A stretch of DNA of 64,000 nt from Elmis aenea (Eukaryota; Arthropoda; Insecta; Coleoptera; Elmidae), in contig OX393580.1 of NCBI GenBank assembly GCA_947652605.1, forward strand, positions 19,054,159 through 19,118,158, given 5' to 3'. The notes below the pieces were generated by a model. The model was not told the DNA's origin. It worked only from the letters and a program-made list of their open reading frames with translations, and ran no database searches. Every line of letters starts with the position of its first letter. Positions within the stretch are counted from its first letter, which is position 1. A program made the position numbers and the translations under genes. Shown one piece after another: positions 24,761-35,210 of the stretch.

Positions 24761-25499
24761 AATTCCTTACGTACTTAATTACCTTTAATATTACAACTTA
24801 AAAGTTATCAAATAAATTTCCAAAGCACAGCGAAACCGAAACTCAAAATACGATGCAGCGTTGCAGTTTTAAGTCAGAACAACCAACAAAACTTACGATT
24901 ATTTCTATCGTGCCTTGCCAATATTCCAAAGTCCATCTTGATAGGTAATGTTCGAACGTTCCCAGAAGAATATTTCAGTAATTACCAACCAAATATACAG
25001 ATATACAAGTACAAGGTTGTTTATTGTTTTCGAAATGTTTACATACAAACACAACACCCAATTTTATGACGAAATATTTAAACAGTTAAGTTAGTTATCA
25101 CAAAAAACGTTCCAAAACAATTCTATAAGTCCTCAAAGTTTAAATGATTTAACTAACAGTTCACTAATTGACTGGCTACTGTAAGAAAATCACTGGAAAA
25201 CAGTACGCACGTAAAAAAAATTGCGCAATGCTGCGAAATTTGAGTTCACTTACGCACAATAACAGTCAACCACATCACAACACAAATATTTACTTTACGC
25301 ACAGTCTTAAGCCTACGAATATATTTTTCTACTTGATTATTTTTTTTTTTAAATACACTAATTTATAATTCCCACTATATTTGTCTTTATTATTTTTTTA
25401 TCAGTGTTGATCAGCTATCAATCAATGCCACTTTTACTAAACAACATTTTTTTATAAGCAACACACACCAATTAAGCTATTAATTAAATTAAATAAAAT
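24761..25499. other. No gene seen; possible intron or 5' region of the 25.7-kb promoter
   Basis: AT-rich without a recognised exon. It lies downstream, in the direction of transcription, of the minus-strand promoter at 25706-25741. Confidence 0.35.
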
Positions 25500-25741
25500 T
25501 CATTAAACCACGCTAAGCACGCGTTCAACTGTCAAAATAGTGCGCGAAAAGAAGAAAACGTGTTACTGCAAGCTAACGACCGGCTTCGCACACAAACTAG
25601 AATCTAAAACTAAGCAAAACTGGCCGACTGGCATGGCATGGGACCGCGCGCACATGTCAAAAGGAGCTGGGGCTAAGGTACCCGCAGTTCATTGGCTAGC
25701 AAAGCTGACACAAATACGTCACTCGTTTATTTATACACGTG
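25500..25741 (-). promoter_or_regulatory. TATA/Inr core promoter and 5' leader, minus strand
   Basis: On the minus strand a CACGTG E-box (25736-25741) abuts a TATAAATAA box starting at 25735. A TCAGC initiator follows with its A at 25706, exactly 29 bp downstream, the expected TATA-to-start spacing. The following 200 nt are GC-rich and contain short upstream frames. A GCAGTAAC sequence near 25570 could be a donor for a non-coding first exon. TGACGTA (CRE-like) lies between TATA and the start. The coding exons of the gene were not recognised to the left. Confidence 0.5.
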
Positions 25742-25894
25742 GGAGATGCGTAGTAGTGTGTAGGGTCGTTCATTAGCAACTCCGTGTTTACATATATTAG
25801 AGTACCTTATTTTTTCATTGATAACGCACTAACTTCGTTAGGTACTTGACCTTTGAGCAAAAATCGGTTTTTTACGTTTCACACTCGTCCTACT

Positions 25895-26290
25895 GAACTA
25901 TAGGAACGTCCTCAATTGTTTTTTCGTTGTTGTTTTGTTCATAAACAAACAAAATACCTTTTTCCGTCACTAAATTATTCAATAAACAACTTAAATGCGC
26001 AAATACCCCCCTATCAACCACTCCATTACCATTACTCCACCATTGGTTTTAGCTGTATACAGGGTGGTTCCAAACAAGTCATTTGCAATACAGAAGCTAT
26101 AGGAACGCCTTCAATTGTTTTATTTTTTCGTTGTCGTTTTGTGCATTTACATTACAAACACATTATTTTTTTCGTCACTAAATCATTCAATAAAAACTTA
26201 CAAGCGTAAAAATCAACCTCCCCAATGCTGCCCAGCTGGTTTTAGCTATGTACAGGGTGATTCCAAACCAGTCATGTGCAAATCAGAAGC
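25895..26290. repeat. Two-copy direct repeat, ~198-bp unit
   Basis: The unit runs from CTATAGGAACG-C-TCAATTG through TTTTCGTTGT-GTTTTGT-CAT, TCACTAAAT-ATTCAATAAA and TGGTTTTAGCT to TACAGGGTG-TTCCAAAC. It occurs at about 25898 and again at about 26097. The ACAGGGTGGTTCC part resembles Tc1/mariner-type termini, so this may be a tandem of a transposon-derived unit. Confidence 0.75.
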
Positions 26291-27763
26291 TTTTTTCAAC
26301 AACAAATGCAAGAGTTTTTTATAACGCCCGTAAGGAATAACAACATTGATGATGATCTAAAATGAACGAAAAATATAAAATCTAAATAGATCGACGTGTA
26401 GGGAGGGAATCAAAAGCTGTCACTAGGTGTTCTTATTTTTACGATATCATCAAAATTAAAGATAAATAAAAAAAAACGTTTATTGTTTTGTTTAGTTTTT
26501 CCACAATAAACTCTTAACCTAAAGACGTCAGGAAATTTCTTTTTCAGATTTAAATTCAGCGGAAAATAGCACAACTATATTCCAATATAATCGACTTTAC
26601 AACTCTTAAAATAAGCGAATTTTACTTGTTGAGTGAGCAAAGATTATAGAACACTCTGTATACATATTTTTGCTACTTTACATTTTGTCTTTTGCTCATT
26701 TCCTACAGTAAATTTCATCGTTACAGTAAAAGAATTCTAACAATCATAAAGTTTGGGTGGAAATTTATCATTATTATAAAATGTGTCAAGAGCTATTAAA
26801 ATCGTTTTAATTCAACTGAATTATTTCGATGATTATCTGTCTAATTTTTCTTTAAATTAGCACAAAATTACCCAATATTTCCTTAATTTTTATTGAATAT
26901 GTTTCCATATTCGTGCGTGTTCGTCCCACTGTATCTTTTATCACACATGTTGTAATTTTTGGATTTAAATAGCATTCAGCCTTTTGAAATAACACTTAAA
27001 GAAAGTGTAGTTTTAGCAACTTGTTTTACAGTTTTTTTCGCTTACATCCATTAAGAAGAAAATTGGGAAATGTTTTCAAGTAGATAGTTCTCAAATTAAA
27101 ATCCTAAAAGTCTATTCTATGGTTTTAAATTACGTTTAACTTGCATAAATTCTCAAATAATCTAAAGATTACCAATTAAAAAGAATTTTCAAAGTTTAAT
27201 TACCATACACAAGCATTCATTATGTCGTTAATGTTACTAAATGGTTTTGCAAGACAAATTCTATAAACTAATTGGGCATTTAAAATAAAATTCAAAATAC
27301 ATAGGCTACGCACATACCTAAAAGCAGTATAGCAATATTTTACAAATAACTGCCTATAAAACTGATAATCAGCACTTCTTACTAAATACGACAATAATTG
27401 TAATAGTCCCAAGCACCTAACGTATTTAAAAATTACATACATACATTTTTCTTTAATTAAAAAGCAAGCAAATTATGTAAGTAATGTGTTATACTTTTAA
27501 TGAATATGTATTATGCTATTATGATGTTTTTTACAATAATCATAGCAAAAAAAACAGTAAACAGTTGTTATCTCAATCATATTTTTTCGTTATTATTCAA
27601 TTTCAAATAGTTATTAACTTGTAAAAAAAATTGTTTGCTAAATAATGAACGAGACGCGTTATCCTATCTTAAATTTACCCCTACATAGTTGACCAATTAC
27701 ATATTAACTCTAACTACACTCCAGCTTTTTAAGGTTCAAATAGGCTTTGACGTGTTTAAGGTC
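26291..27763. other. No gene seen
   Basis: AT-rich. Weak transposon-end similarity (GAACACTCTGTATAC) was noted at about 26650. The 80-codon minus-strand frame at 27200-27442 has no recognised domain. Confidence 0.4.
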
Positions 27764-27883
27764 AGTGACAACTGGGTACTCAACTATACTGGTCGACTGA
27801 CCCAAATCCAACATGGCAGCGGTCAATATGTTACAATTTATCTGTTGTTGTAAAATTTCGTGCATAAAAAAGTTATTATATAA
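27764..27883 (+). CDS. First exon of an unidentified gene with Inr/DPE promoter
   Basis: A TCAGTG initiator has its A at 27764. A GGTCGA match to the DPE consensus (RGWYV) begins at 27791, exactly +28, and there is no TATA box. The first ATG (27813) lies in CCAACATGGCAGCGG, a good initiation context that also matches the YY1/Pho-type motif seen at many housekeeping starts. The frame reads MAAVNMLQFICCCKISCIKK… and meets a GTAAAC donor-like site after 71 coding nt. The downstream structure is uncertain: an exon at 28383 (after TTATGTTTCAG) would add about ten codons and end next to an AATAAA signal at about 28414. The product would be a very small protein, or the transcript may be non-coding. 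Confidence 0.35.
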
Positions 27884-28382
27884 GTAAACGCCGTGTAATT
27901 TGGAAGTGTTAAGTAAGAAACATGTGTTTACAAAAGTCTGAACCCAAATTCTCAGGATTTTGTGCTAAATCGGTAAAAATCGTTGTTAAATATGATGGTT
28001 TTCAGCTTGCCTAGCATTGGGTTAACTTAGAATTTTTTGGGCAAAAATATTAAATATCAGGATTTAAAGTAAGTATTTTATGTAATTGTTATTATAAACA
28101 ATATTTAAAGCAATGAATTTTTTGTTAAAAACAATTGAAATTATCTCACTGTAATACCACGATAAACTTGCTGTTAAATGTTTTTTTTTTTTTGCAGAAT
28201 TATGAATTTTTGGACATTTTAAGGTTTGCACACGGTCTCTGAACGTTCATTTTTTTTTTTGTTAGAATACAAAATAAATATTGTTGCAAGCAAATAAACA
28301 CACAGGCACAGGTAACATTTTAACATTTTTATGTATTAAATATAAACCTAATCTTATATGTTGTTGTTATTTTTATGTTTCA

Positions 28383-28430
28383 GATGGAGGAATACCATCT
28401 TAAAAAGTTTTAGTTAATAAAAATTTCGTT
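28383..28430 (+). CDS. Possible terminal exon with polyadenylation signal
   Basis: The acceptor TTTTTATGTTTCAG is followed by ATGGAGGAATACCATC, a stop within about 30 nt, and TTAATAAAAATTT. It may end the gene that starts at 27764. If the exon joins after the 71 coding nt of the first exon, the frame stays open to a TAA overlapping the AATAAA. This is speculative, since no homologue was recognised. Confidence 0.25.
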
Positions 28431-28814
28431 ATAAAGAAACTGTTACGACTGGTATTGTTTAAATCTTAGCAGGGAAAGAAATTTGTTGATTGTTGCCTCA
28501 AATCACTTTTAAATATTTATGAAAACGTTGTATGTATACTAAACAAAAATAAATGTTTTAGTAATTTAGAAACATTTTTCTGCTTAAGCTTTAAAAGTCC
28601 TTATTATTATGATATTCTTTATAATTTTACAAGGCATTGTATAATGCTACTAATAATAAATGTAGCCTATAAGCTTTTTTGTTGATATTCATAAAACGTG
28701 TGTTTTAAACTTAAGTAGTTGCTCAAAAAAATGTTTAATGGCAAAAATGAACGAGATTATTAATTTTACTACCTACTTCCTTTGTGTGTTAGCCAGGCAA
28801 CACAAATTACATAC

Positions 28815-28946
28815 TTGTATAGATCGGTGCGTTTCTTTGATCATAGTTTCCAGTTCAGTCACAAGGGTACGACACCTTCCAATCACTGCTGTATCTGAGT
28901 GATAGTTGGTGGGGACATCCTCTTCTATTTGAACCAAAATTTGTCT
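28815..28946 (-). CDS. Internal coding exon of an unidentified gene
   Basis: It is bounded by AATTTTTAG (acceptor, exon starts 28946) and GTATGT (donor after 28815). The 132 nt are open in one frame as 44 codons with host-gene-like codon use: RQILVQIEEDVPTN, then VIGRCRTLVTELETMIKE, ending HRSIQ. It is predicted mostly helical. I do not recognise the family. It lies on the same strand as the exon at 29392-29487, but the phases do not join directly (phase 1 out, phase 0 in). Either another small exon lies between them or they belong to different genes. Confidence 0.55.
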
Positions 28947-29391
28947 CTAAAAATTAAAATTAATTAATTTCAATTTGTAGCAGTCCTAAAATCGTTTATG
29001 AAAATTAAAAACTTAAACTGTAATTCGGAATTAACGAATTATTAATTTTGTGTTTTGCTAAACTAATGCAGTCAGTGTACAAGTTCGTTTATTTTTCTGT
29101 AATAAATGCAATGTTTATATTCACTATTAAATTTAAATTCAAGATGAATTTCCTTGCTCTTCTTAAACTACAATTTTTGATCTTTTATTACCTATGTCGT
29201 GTTGTTTTGCAAATACCTAATTTCTTAGGTTTTGGAAAAGTAAGTAGGCAGCTCATATTAGTCCTACTTATCAATACCAAATTTGCAATTTATATGTTCG
29301 AAAAAGCATTAAAATTACTAAGTACGCGTGCAAAATTGATAACAATATTTATGCAAGCGAATTAATGGGTTTATAGCTTTATTCGAGCTAC

Positions 29392-29487
29392 CTGCGAAAC
29401 AGATTTTGTGATCTAGTAAGCGCTGGTCATTATCAGCAATTATTGCACTTCGACTAGCCTTCCAATTATCCAAATAGGAAACGGCCA
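29392..29487 (-). CDS. Internal coding exon of an unidentified gene
   Basis: The acceptor AAATTAATATTAG ends at 29488, and a donor GCAG/GTAGCT follows at 29392. The 96 nt are open in only one frame and read YLDNWKASRSAIIADNDQ, then RLLDHKICFA, with both end phases equal to 1. The other two frames hit stops early. The protein family was not recognised. An upstream 37-nt exon (about 29600-29637, ending GAAGGCGG/GTAAAT) would join in phase, but that is tentative. Confidence 0.45.
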
Positions 29488-30100
29488 CTAATATTAATTT
29501 ATTTCAAAGATATCTAGATCACTTTCTAGCTTCTATTACGTATTCAATAGTCCTGCATACGATACCTGACTTTCACTTACAAAGGAGCATTTTTTTTCAT
29601 TTACCCGCCTTCTTTTTGAACTTAAAAGTTATTGTTGAGTTCTATTAATAAAGTTCAGATCAAAAAAATGTCTTAAGTAGGCCATTGCAACACATAAGCG
29701 TTAGATGTTTGATAAATTAGTCGGTTATTGGTAATTTTAAGTGAACCAGTTGCGAAATTGGAGTGACTGCGTTCTTCGAATTTCCACCTGCAAGAACCGT
29801 TATGTAAACAAAGTTGCGTTGCAATATTAAAAACACATAAATCAAAAATATTTATTTGTATATATGGTGTATGAGATACATATCACAAAGGTTATATTTT
29901 ACAAAGTAGGTACCTATATACAAAAATTCAATTTTTGTTGCATTTTGAAGTAGCTAATGATTATCTTGTACCAAATTTGATAGTGATACGTTATTAGACT
30001 AGCCATGAATGAGATGATAATTTAACTTAAGATTAGTTGGTGATGAATGGTAACTTAGAATATGATGCATTTGGCTCGATAAAGCTGTGCTTCTCGCTTC

Positions 30101-30310
30101 TCAAGCTTTGTTCTTAGAGTTTGAAACATGAGCATGGAAACCTGTTTCCCAATCAGCTTGATACTGTACGGTTCTTACGTTTCCATCAGGTTCCACTAGA
30201 GAATAATGACCCTGGACAACATCTCCATCACGGGATTCTTTTTGTTCTTTGATGTCTCCTGTGTGGGGATCATTTACACCGTATTCGAAGTGGTAGCGAG
30301 GATGGGTGTC
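30101..30310 (-). CDS. RR-2 cuticular protein (CPR), terminal exon
   Basis: CPR proteins bind chitin and are secreted into the cuticle. The exon starts after a strong acceptor (TTTTTTCTTGTACAG) at 30310 and encodes 69 residues plus TGA (30103-30101). The chitin-binding extended RR-2 consensus is complete: [17 protein letters not shown], then [19 protein letters not shown], then [14 protein letters not shown]. All the key aromatic residues and the GDVV-G-YSL-EPDG core are present, followed by a short polar tail. A candidate AATAAA lies at about 29852. The exon carrying the signal peptide was not found upstream, to about 34 kb, so the 5' part is missing from this annotation. A large intron is likely, but a partial gene cannot be excluded. 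Confidence 0.88.
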   Translation of the reverse strand, partial: DTHPRYHFEYGVNDPHTGDIKEQKESRDGDVVQGHYSLVEPDGNVRTVQYQADWETGFHAHVSNSKNKA

Positions 30311-30485
30311 CTGTACAAGAAAAAATTGATCAGAACCCTTTCACACCAAACGTTGACATTCTCAATGTTTTATGTTGTGTAGGTAGGCACCAACATTTCA
30401 GAAAAGTAAGTGAAATAATTTTGTGCCACCAGATGCAACTGTTGTGTAATTTATAACCGATGTTGTTATGTATTGTAGACATACA

Positions 30486-31159
30486 GTGTGCACAAAAAGT
30501 AACGCAACGGATCAATATCTCGTCTTGACAGCTTTACAAAAGAAAGTTTTTAATCAAAGTTGTTTGTGGTCATTTACTACATAAACTTTAATCATTTTCA
30601 ACTACACACAGTGTTTTGTTTTTGGGCACCGATCCGTCACTTTGTTTTTTTAAATAGAACACCCAGTATATTTTTTAATAATAATAATAAAGTAAAATTT
30701 AATTCTCTTTCAAAAAATCAGTAGTTTTTGAGTTATTTAAGTGTTTATGGAAAAATTGAGAGAAATAGGATAATGATATTTCACAACTTGGCTATGCCAG
30801 AACGAATTTCTTTGAAACATTTTAGGACAAAAGTGACATAGTGATTTTTGACAAGTTACAATTTTAAAATAATACACAGGGTGTCCCTTATGGCCGGTGC
30901 AACTACTTAAACTTTAAACACGAATAAGTCAGTTATTTTAATACCTATATTTTCTTATTGGTAATGTAATTATCTTCAAAAACCATTGAGGGTCAATTAT
31001 GTCTAAAATCATTATTTCTCGAGTTATTGCGGTTTTCTTGATAATTTACAGATACAAACACAATAATTAATAGCATGAACTAGTAGGCTTTGGAAATGTT
31101 TCGAAAAATTGTTTTAATTGTCAAATATTGATTCGTTACGTAACTTTTTGTACACACTG
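30486..31159. mobile_element. mariner-type MITE, CAGTGTGCACAAAAAG ends
   Basis: The terminal inverted repeats CAGTGTGCACAAAAAGTAAC and GTTACTTTTTGTACACACTG (right end GTAACTTTTTGTACACACTG in the sequence) differ at two positions and are flanked by TA on both sides (30484-30485 and 31160-31161). The body has a second transposon-like motif (ACACAGGGTGTCCC, about 30878). The right end lies 16 bp upstream of the candidate exon at 31176. There is no coding capacity. Confidence 0.8.
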
Positions 31160-31175
31160 TATATTGTGGTTGCAG

Positions 31176-31314
31176 GTTTACGAACAAATGAGTGCGGACA
31201 TTGATTTAAAACACCTATCTGCCGAGTTATTAGAAAATCGTAAGAGTATGCAAAAATTACAACTACTGGATGACAAAATGAGTCGGGAAGTTGTTAAGAA
31301 GGAGAAACTGCCGG
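31176..31314 (+). CDS. Candidate coding exon of an unidentified gene
   Basis: ATATTGTGGTTGCAG forms a plausible acceptor, and GTAATT follows the last base at 31314. The 139 nt are open in phase 0 and read VYEQMSADIDLKHLSAELLE, then NRKSMQKLQLLDDKMSREVV, a charged, strongly helical, probably coiled-coil segment unlike the surrounding AT-rich noise. The family is unknown. The MITE 30486-31159 ends just upstream of the acceptor. The exon could also be a relic, since no neighbouring exon was found. Confidence 0.45.
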
Positions 31315-32370
31315 GTAATTAATTGCTTTTTATGCAGTTTTCATCTCATTTTTTAGTTTTTATTTTTTTGGCGAATTTTCTATCAGCAAATTTCTACTTA
31401 ATTGGATTTTTTTCTGCCTGATCATAATTGCGTCTGTCTAACAATAACAGCTTATGTAAAATTTAGGTGTGGCACTTTACGTGTTAAACTACCGTTTTGT
31501 GTCTGAAACGACTTTTTATATGGGTGTGCGAAATATGCATGATTATGAGGACTGTTTATCGGAGAAAATTGCGATCGAATTATTATGTTAATCGTTTTTT
31601 TTTAATAAATGAGACGTAACTCGAATTTTAATTTTTAATGACTTGCAGACGACGCTGTTTTTTTTTCAGCAAAGGAAAGTAAAAGTGTTAGGTTATAAAA
31701 CACTGCAGCAAGTTTGTGTGGATTTATTGATGTTTAAGTTTCTATTTTGGAGTTTTTGAAATTGTAATGCTCGCGGGGTTCATAAAAATGAACTAGACCT
31801 TAAAGTTTGTGCAGTAATTAACAGCAAATATGGCCATGGAAAATAAAAATAAAATGTTGGAGCAGAAAGACATAAAAATCGGATTTCACTTGTGAATATT
31901 TTAAATCATCCAACGGTTCCAGATTATAATTTTGTAAAAACTATAAACCATAAACTTTTTCAATTATAAATCTTGTTCTGGTATTGTTTAAAAGATTAAA
32001 AACGAAAGTATGATTTGTGAAAACTAATCAGAGCTTTGATGAATGTATAAGTATAAGGTTAATTATCTGTAGTTTAAACAATATTTACCACAACATTCAG
32101 TAATTATGTCTTATATCACTATACAGCATCTAAATATTCGTATTGTTTAGTTATTAGCTAATAAATATTGGCATTAAAATCAAATACCGTTCGTAATATT
32201 GTTATTTCCACCAGTTTTTAAGCTCAATGCCAATGTACATTTATATAATTATTTAAAACTGGCTTATTTTATCATCTTCTGAGGCCCAATGTAAAATCGA
32301 GATAATAAAAAATGTAGATACTGCTAGAATATCCTGATGTTAGCTATGTTTAACCAGAAAACATATTTAT
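31315..32370. other. No gene seen
   Basis: No additional exon was recognised. A short frame near 31519 (MGVRNMHDYEDCLSEK) has no splice support. Confidence 0.4.
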
Positions 32371-32415
32371 AAGACACCAAAATGTACAAGAATACTGGAT
32401 TGAGAAGAAAAAGTA
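32371..32415 (+). mobile_element. Extreme 3' tail of a non-LTR element
   Basis: ACACCAAAATGTACAAGAAT, followed by ACTGGATTGAGAAGAAAAAG, matches the last ~40 bp before the (AAG)n tail of the element ending at 5065 (ACACCGAAATGTACAAGAGG …GATTAAGAAGAAG). This is the footprint of a severely 5'-truncated insertion. Confidence 0.65.
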
Positions 32416-34734
32416 ACCACTTTAATAATTAATCTTGGTAACCTAAGATTTTAAATAGGTACTTAAAAACACTTGAATGTTGTTTCTAAACTTTCGAGCC
32501 TCTACAAGAATTTCGGACATGTTACAAAATGTGTAAAATGGGAAAGATTTTTATCTTGTGCTGTGTTATTTTAAAATACTATTTTTCTTCTAAAATTATC
32601 AATGGCTCTCTAAATATTAACAAAAAACTAAAATTAGCAAATATTTGTGTCTTAAATATCCTGGTTGTAGTTTTTTATTGGTATAAAATGTTAAAGAAAG
32701 AAGTTTTTAATGTACCAAGAATGACTACATTAATTTGTTTATACCCTAAGGTATAGACGCATTTCAAATGAAATTAATAAAATAATATTAAACACAAGTT
32801 ACAATTTATTTTTCTTACTTATTCTTGTGTTTTTTTTCATAAGTAATTAAAATTGCCGCAAAAGAAGTTGAGAATTACAAAATCTCAACATTATGTCAAT
32901 AATTATGCTTAGTATGACTATCTACAATCTTTTCATAGGCAATAAAGATACACAGAATTGAAGAGTTTGAGATTTTTTAAAATTTTGCTTATTGCATATT
33001 TACCAAAATTGATAATAAAAATTGAAAAGCAGGCTGAAGTGCTCTTCAATAATGGTAAAATTTTTACTTATTTAATAATTTCACACTCTTATTGCTTTTG
33101 AAAAATAGATAACCTTTTAAATTGCAAATATTTTTTTAAAAAATTGTCGAAAACAAGCAACTATTTTTTAAAAATTGTGCAACTTTAAAATATTACCTCA
33201 GCAGCTTTGCGTGTAAAGATATCGACCAATTTGAAACTTGCTACTTAACTAATATTGACGAATAAGTCACATAATAAAATGGTATATTGCTCATACCTTT
33301 TTTTCATATGTTAATGATTAATCATTACTTACATGTCGATTGATAGATGCAGTTTAAAGATTAGTTAATGTCAGCTACTGGTATAGCCATTACAGTTATT
33401 AATGTACTATAAGTATATGATTTACGGGCAAATGTCGAATATGTTGATAGCTGGCTATGTAAGCGATGATATACATTGCTCATTATAATTCGAGCTACCT
33501 GTTGGCAATAAAAATTTCAGCAGATGCAGCTTTGTTTGTAATTTAGTATCGTGTATGGACCAAGAAACTTTTAACAAGCCGCTAAATTTTTTTTGTAGCA
33601 AGAATATATTTATGGTAATGAATTGGGAATAAAATAAACCAAACAGTAACGAATTAGAAAACATTTTATAGATACCTACGAAAAAAATCTGAGCTCAAAA
33701 TTTTGTAAGTGGATAAAAAAATATAAAACTGGATTAGTTTGTACAAAATAAAGTATGAATGCAGGAAAGTCTTTAAAAATTGGTTTTTCTATTACTTAAT
33801 CTACGTAAATAAAGCTGAATTGTTTAAAGTCTTTCAGATACATCGAGAATTTGCAGAAATTAGATTTAACTTCAACGGTCTGCATTTTGACTTAATCAAC
33901 TTTCATTAGTGGGTTAACATTTTAAAAGATGCTACGAATGAACTCCATAAATTTTTGTACAACTTTTTTGCAAGGTACATTTTAAAACTAAAATTACGTT
34001 TATAAATTGCAATCATTTATCTGGGATAGGACGGTCTTCAACTTTAAGATTTCTCAGTTATGCGTAAACTTTGTAGAAAAAAAAGTTTGTTTTTGAAACG
34101 CTGATAAAGGCATTATAACTGGGCGAATAATAATTTTGGTTTATATTTTTGTAGGCGTGTTTTTAAAAGTTTTTAAAATGCTTTAAAACTTAATGCAATC
34201 AGTATCAAAAAATAATTGTACATCTTTATAATTGCATAATTTCATTAACAATCCACCGCAAAATTGATCTTTGGAAACCAATTAAAATTATTTGTATTTC
34301 TTAGGAAGTGAACCATTAAGTACTAATTAATTTTCCAATATTATTATGTGTCCTCTGTACCTAGAGGTCATAAACAATTATAAAACTTAACGATGTTTGC
34401 ATTTACGAATAATTGCAAGCACAAAACTATCGCCTACAAGTTTTTTTTGTAAATTCCTTTCCTGAGACGAAATACCGTGTCTTTTTTGTAACACGTGCTT
34501 TAACGTTTTTGTGCCCACAAAGCCAAGAATATAATTTGCATGTGTATCGCATTTTTTGTGCTTAAATTTTAGAAATGCAATCTGGTCTTTGAGACCAATA
34601 AGCAGTTTAATTTTAACCTAAATTAATAAAGTTTCAACTTAGTCTAAGGTTTACCCAATAGTAGTCCTTAGTACGCTAATATATAAAAGTACACTAATTA
34701 TTAACGTGCACACTACCGCACAGTCTCTGCTATA
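32416..34734. other. No gene seen
   Basis: This is a long AT-rich stretch. A minus-strand GTAAGT match at about 33330 has no coding sequence attached. The frames at 32529-32756 and 33455-33664 are low-complexity and unsupported. Confidence 0.45.
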
Positions 34735-34799
34735 AACTTTTGCTTAAACTAACTCAAAAGGTTTAACCCTTTTGAGTCTTTTTAGTAATCCTGTAGTGT

Positions 34800-35208
34800 C
34801 CAGGAGTTGGATCGCCTACATGTTTATGGAGCCTTTCTTGGTGGCCCTTGGCCAATGGTTAATAGAATTGGTTAATGATCCGAATCCATATCCCATCCTT
34901 CTTCTATCTGCTTGAAGTTTGAAGTTCTATTTTTGACAATGAAGAAATCGATTAAATCGATTAGGTACGGTATCTTGTTTGGATCTGTCTGTAGGCCAAT
35001 TACCGCTGTATATAGCTTGGAATTCTTCTATTTTATATCCTATCCCTTTATGATGGAGTATGTTTTCTTTTATTATAATTGCGCTACCTCCCTTTGTAGC
35101 ATTTTCAGGATGTATGGTATGGCACACTTTAAACCCTTTGAATTTAATAAATGATTGTCTTGTAAAGTGTGTTTCTGATATGAGACACACATCAATCTTG
35201 TCTATGTC
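34800..35208 (-). pseudogene. Endonuclease part of the non-LTR ORF2, broken
   Basis: The apurinic-endonuclease motifs ID…CLISETHFTRQSF and GGSAIIIKENILHH are readable. A deletion then joins EFQAIYS to a later WPTDRSKQDTVPN segment. A degraded SDH-stop-PILLTIGQG (normally SDHLP) lies near 34870. In-frame stops follow LHCQK and SDH. Upstream, the reading continues across the inserted transposon into the ORF2 start at 37747. Confidence 0.85.
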
Positions 35209-35210
35209 TA

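Noticed and set aside
29048..29365. 105-codon hydrophobic plus-strand frame, superficially receptor-like
   Set aside because: No conserved motif or splice context was seen. It is AT-driven F/L/I-rich composition and overlaps the likely intron of the minus-strand exons.
33320..33345. GTAAGT donor on the minus strand, possible signal-peptide exon of the RR-2 cuticle gene
   Set aside because: The upstream sequence has no ATG-led hydrophobic segment and several stops.
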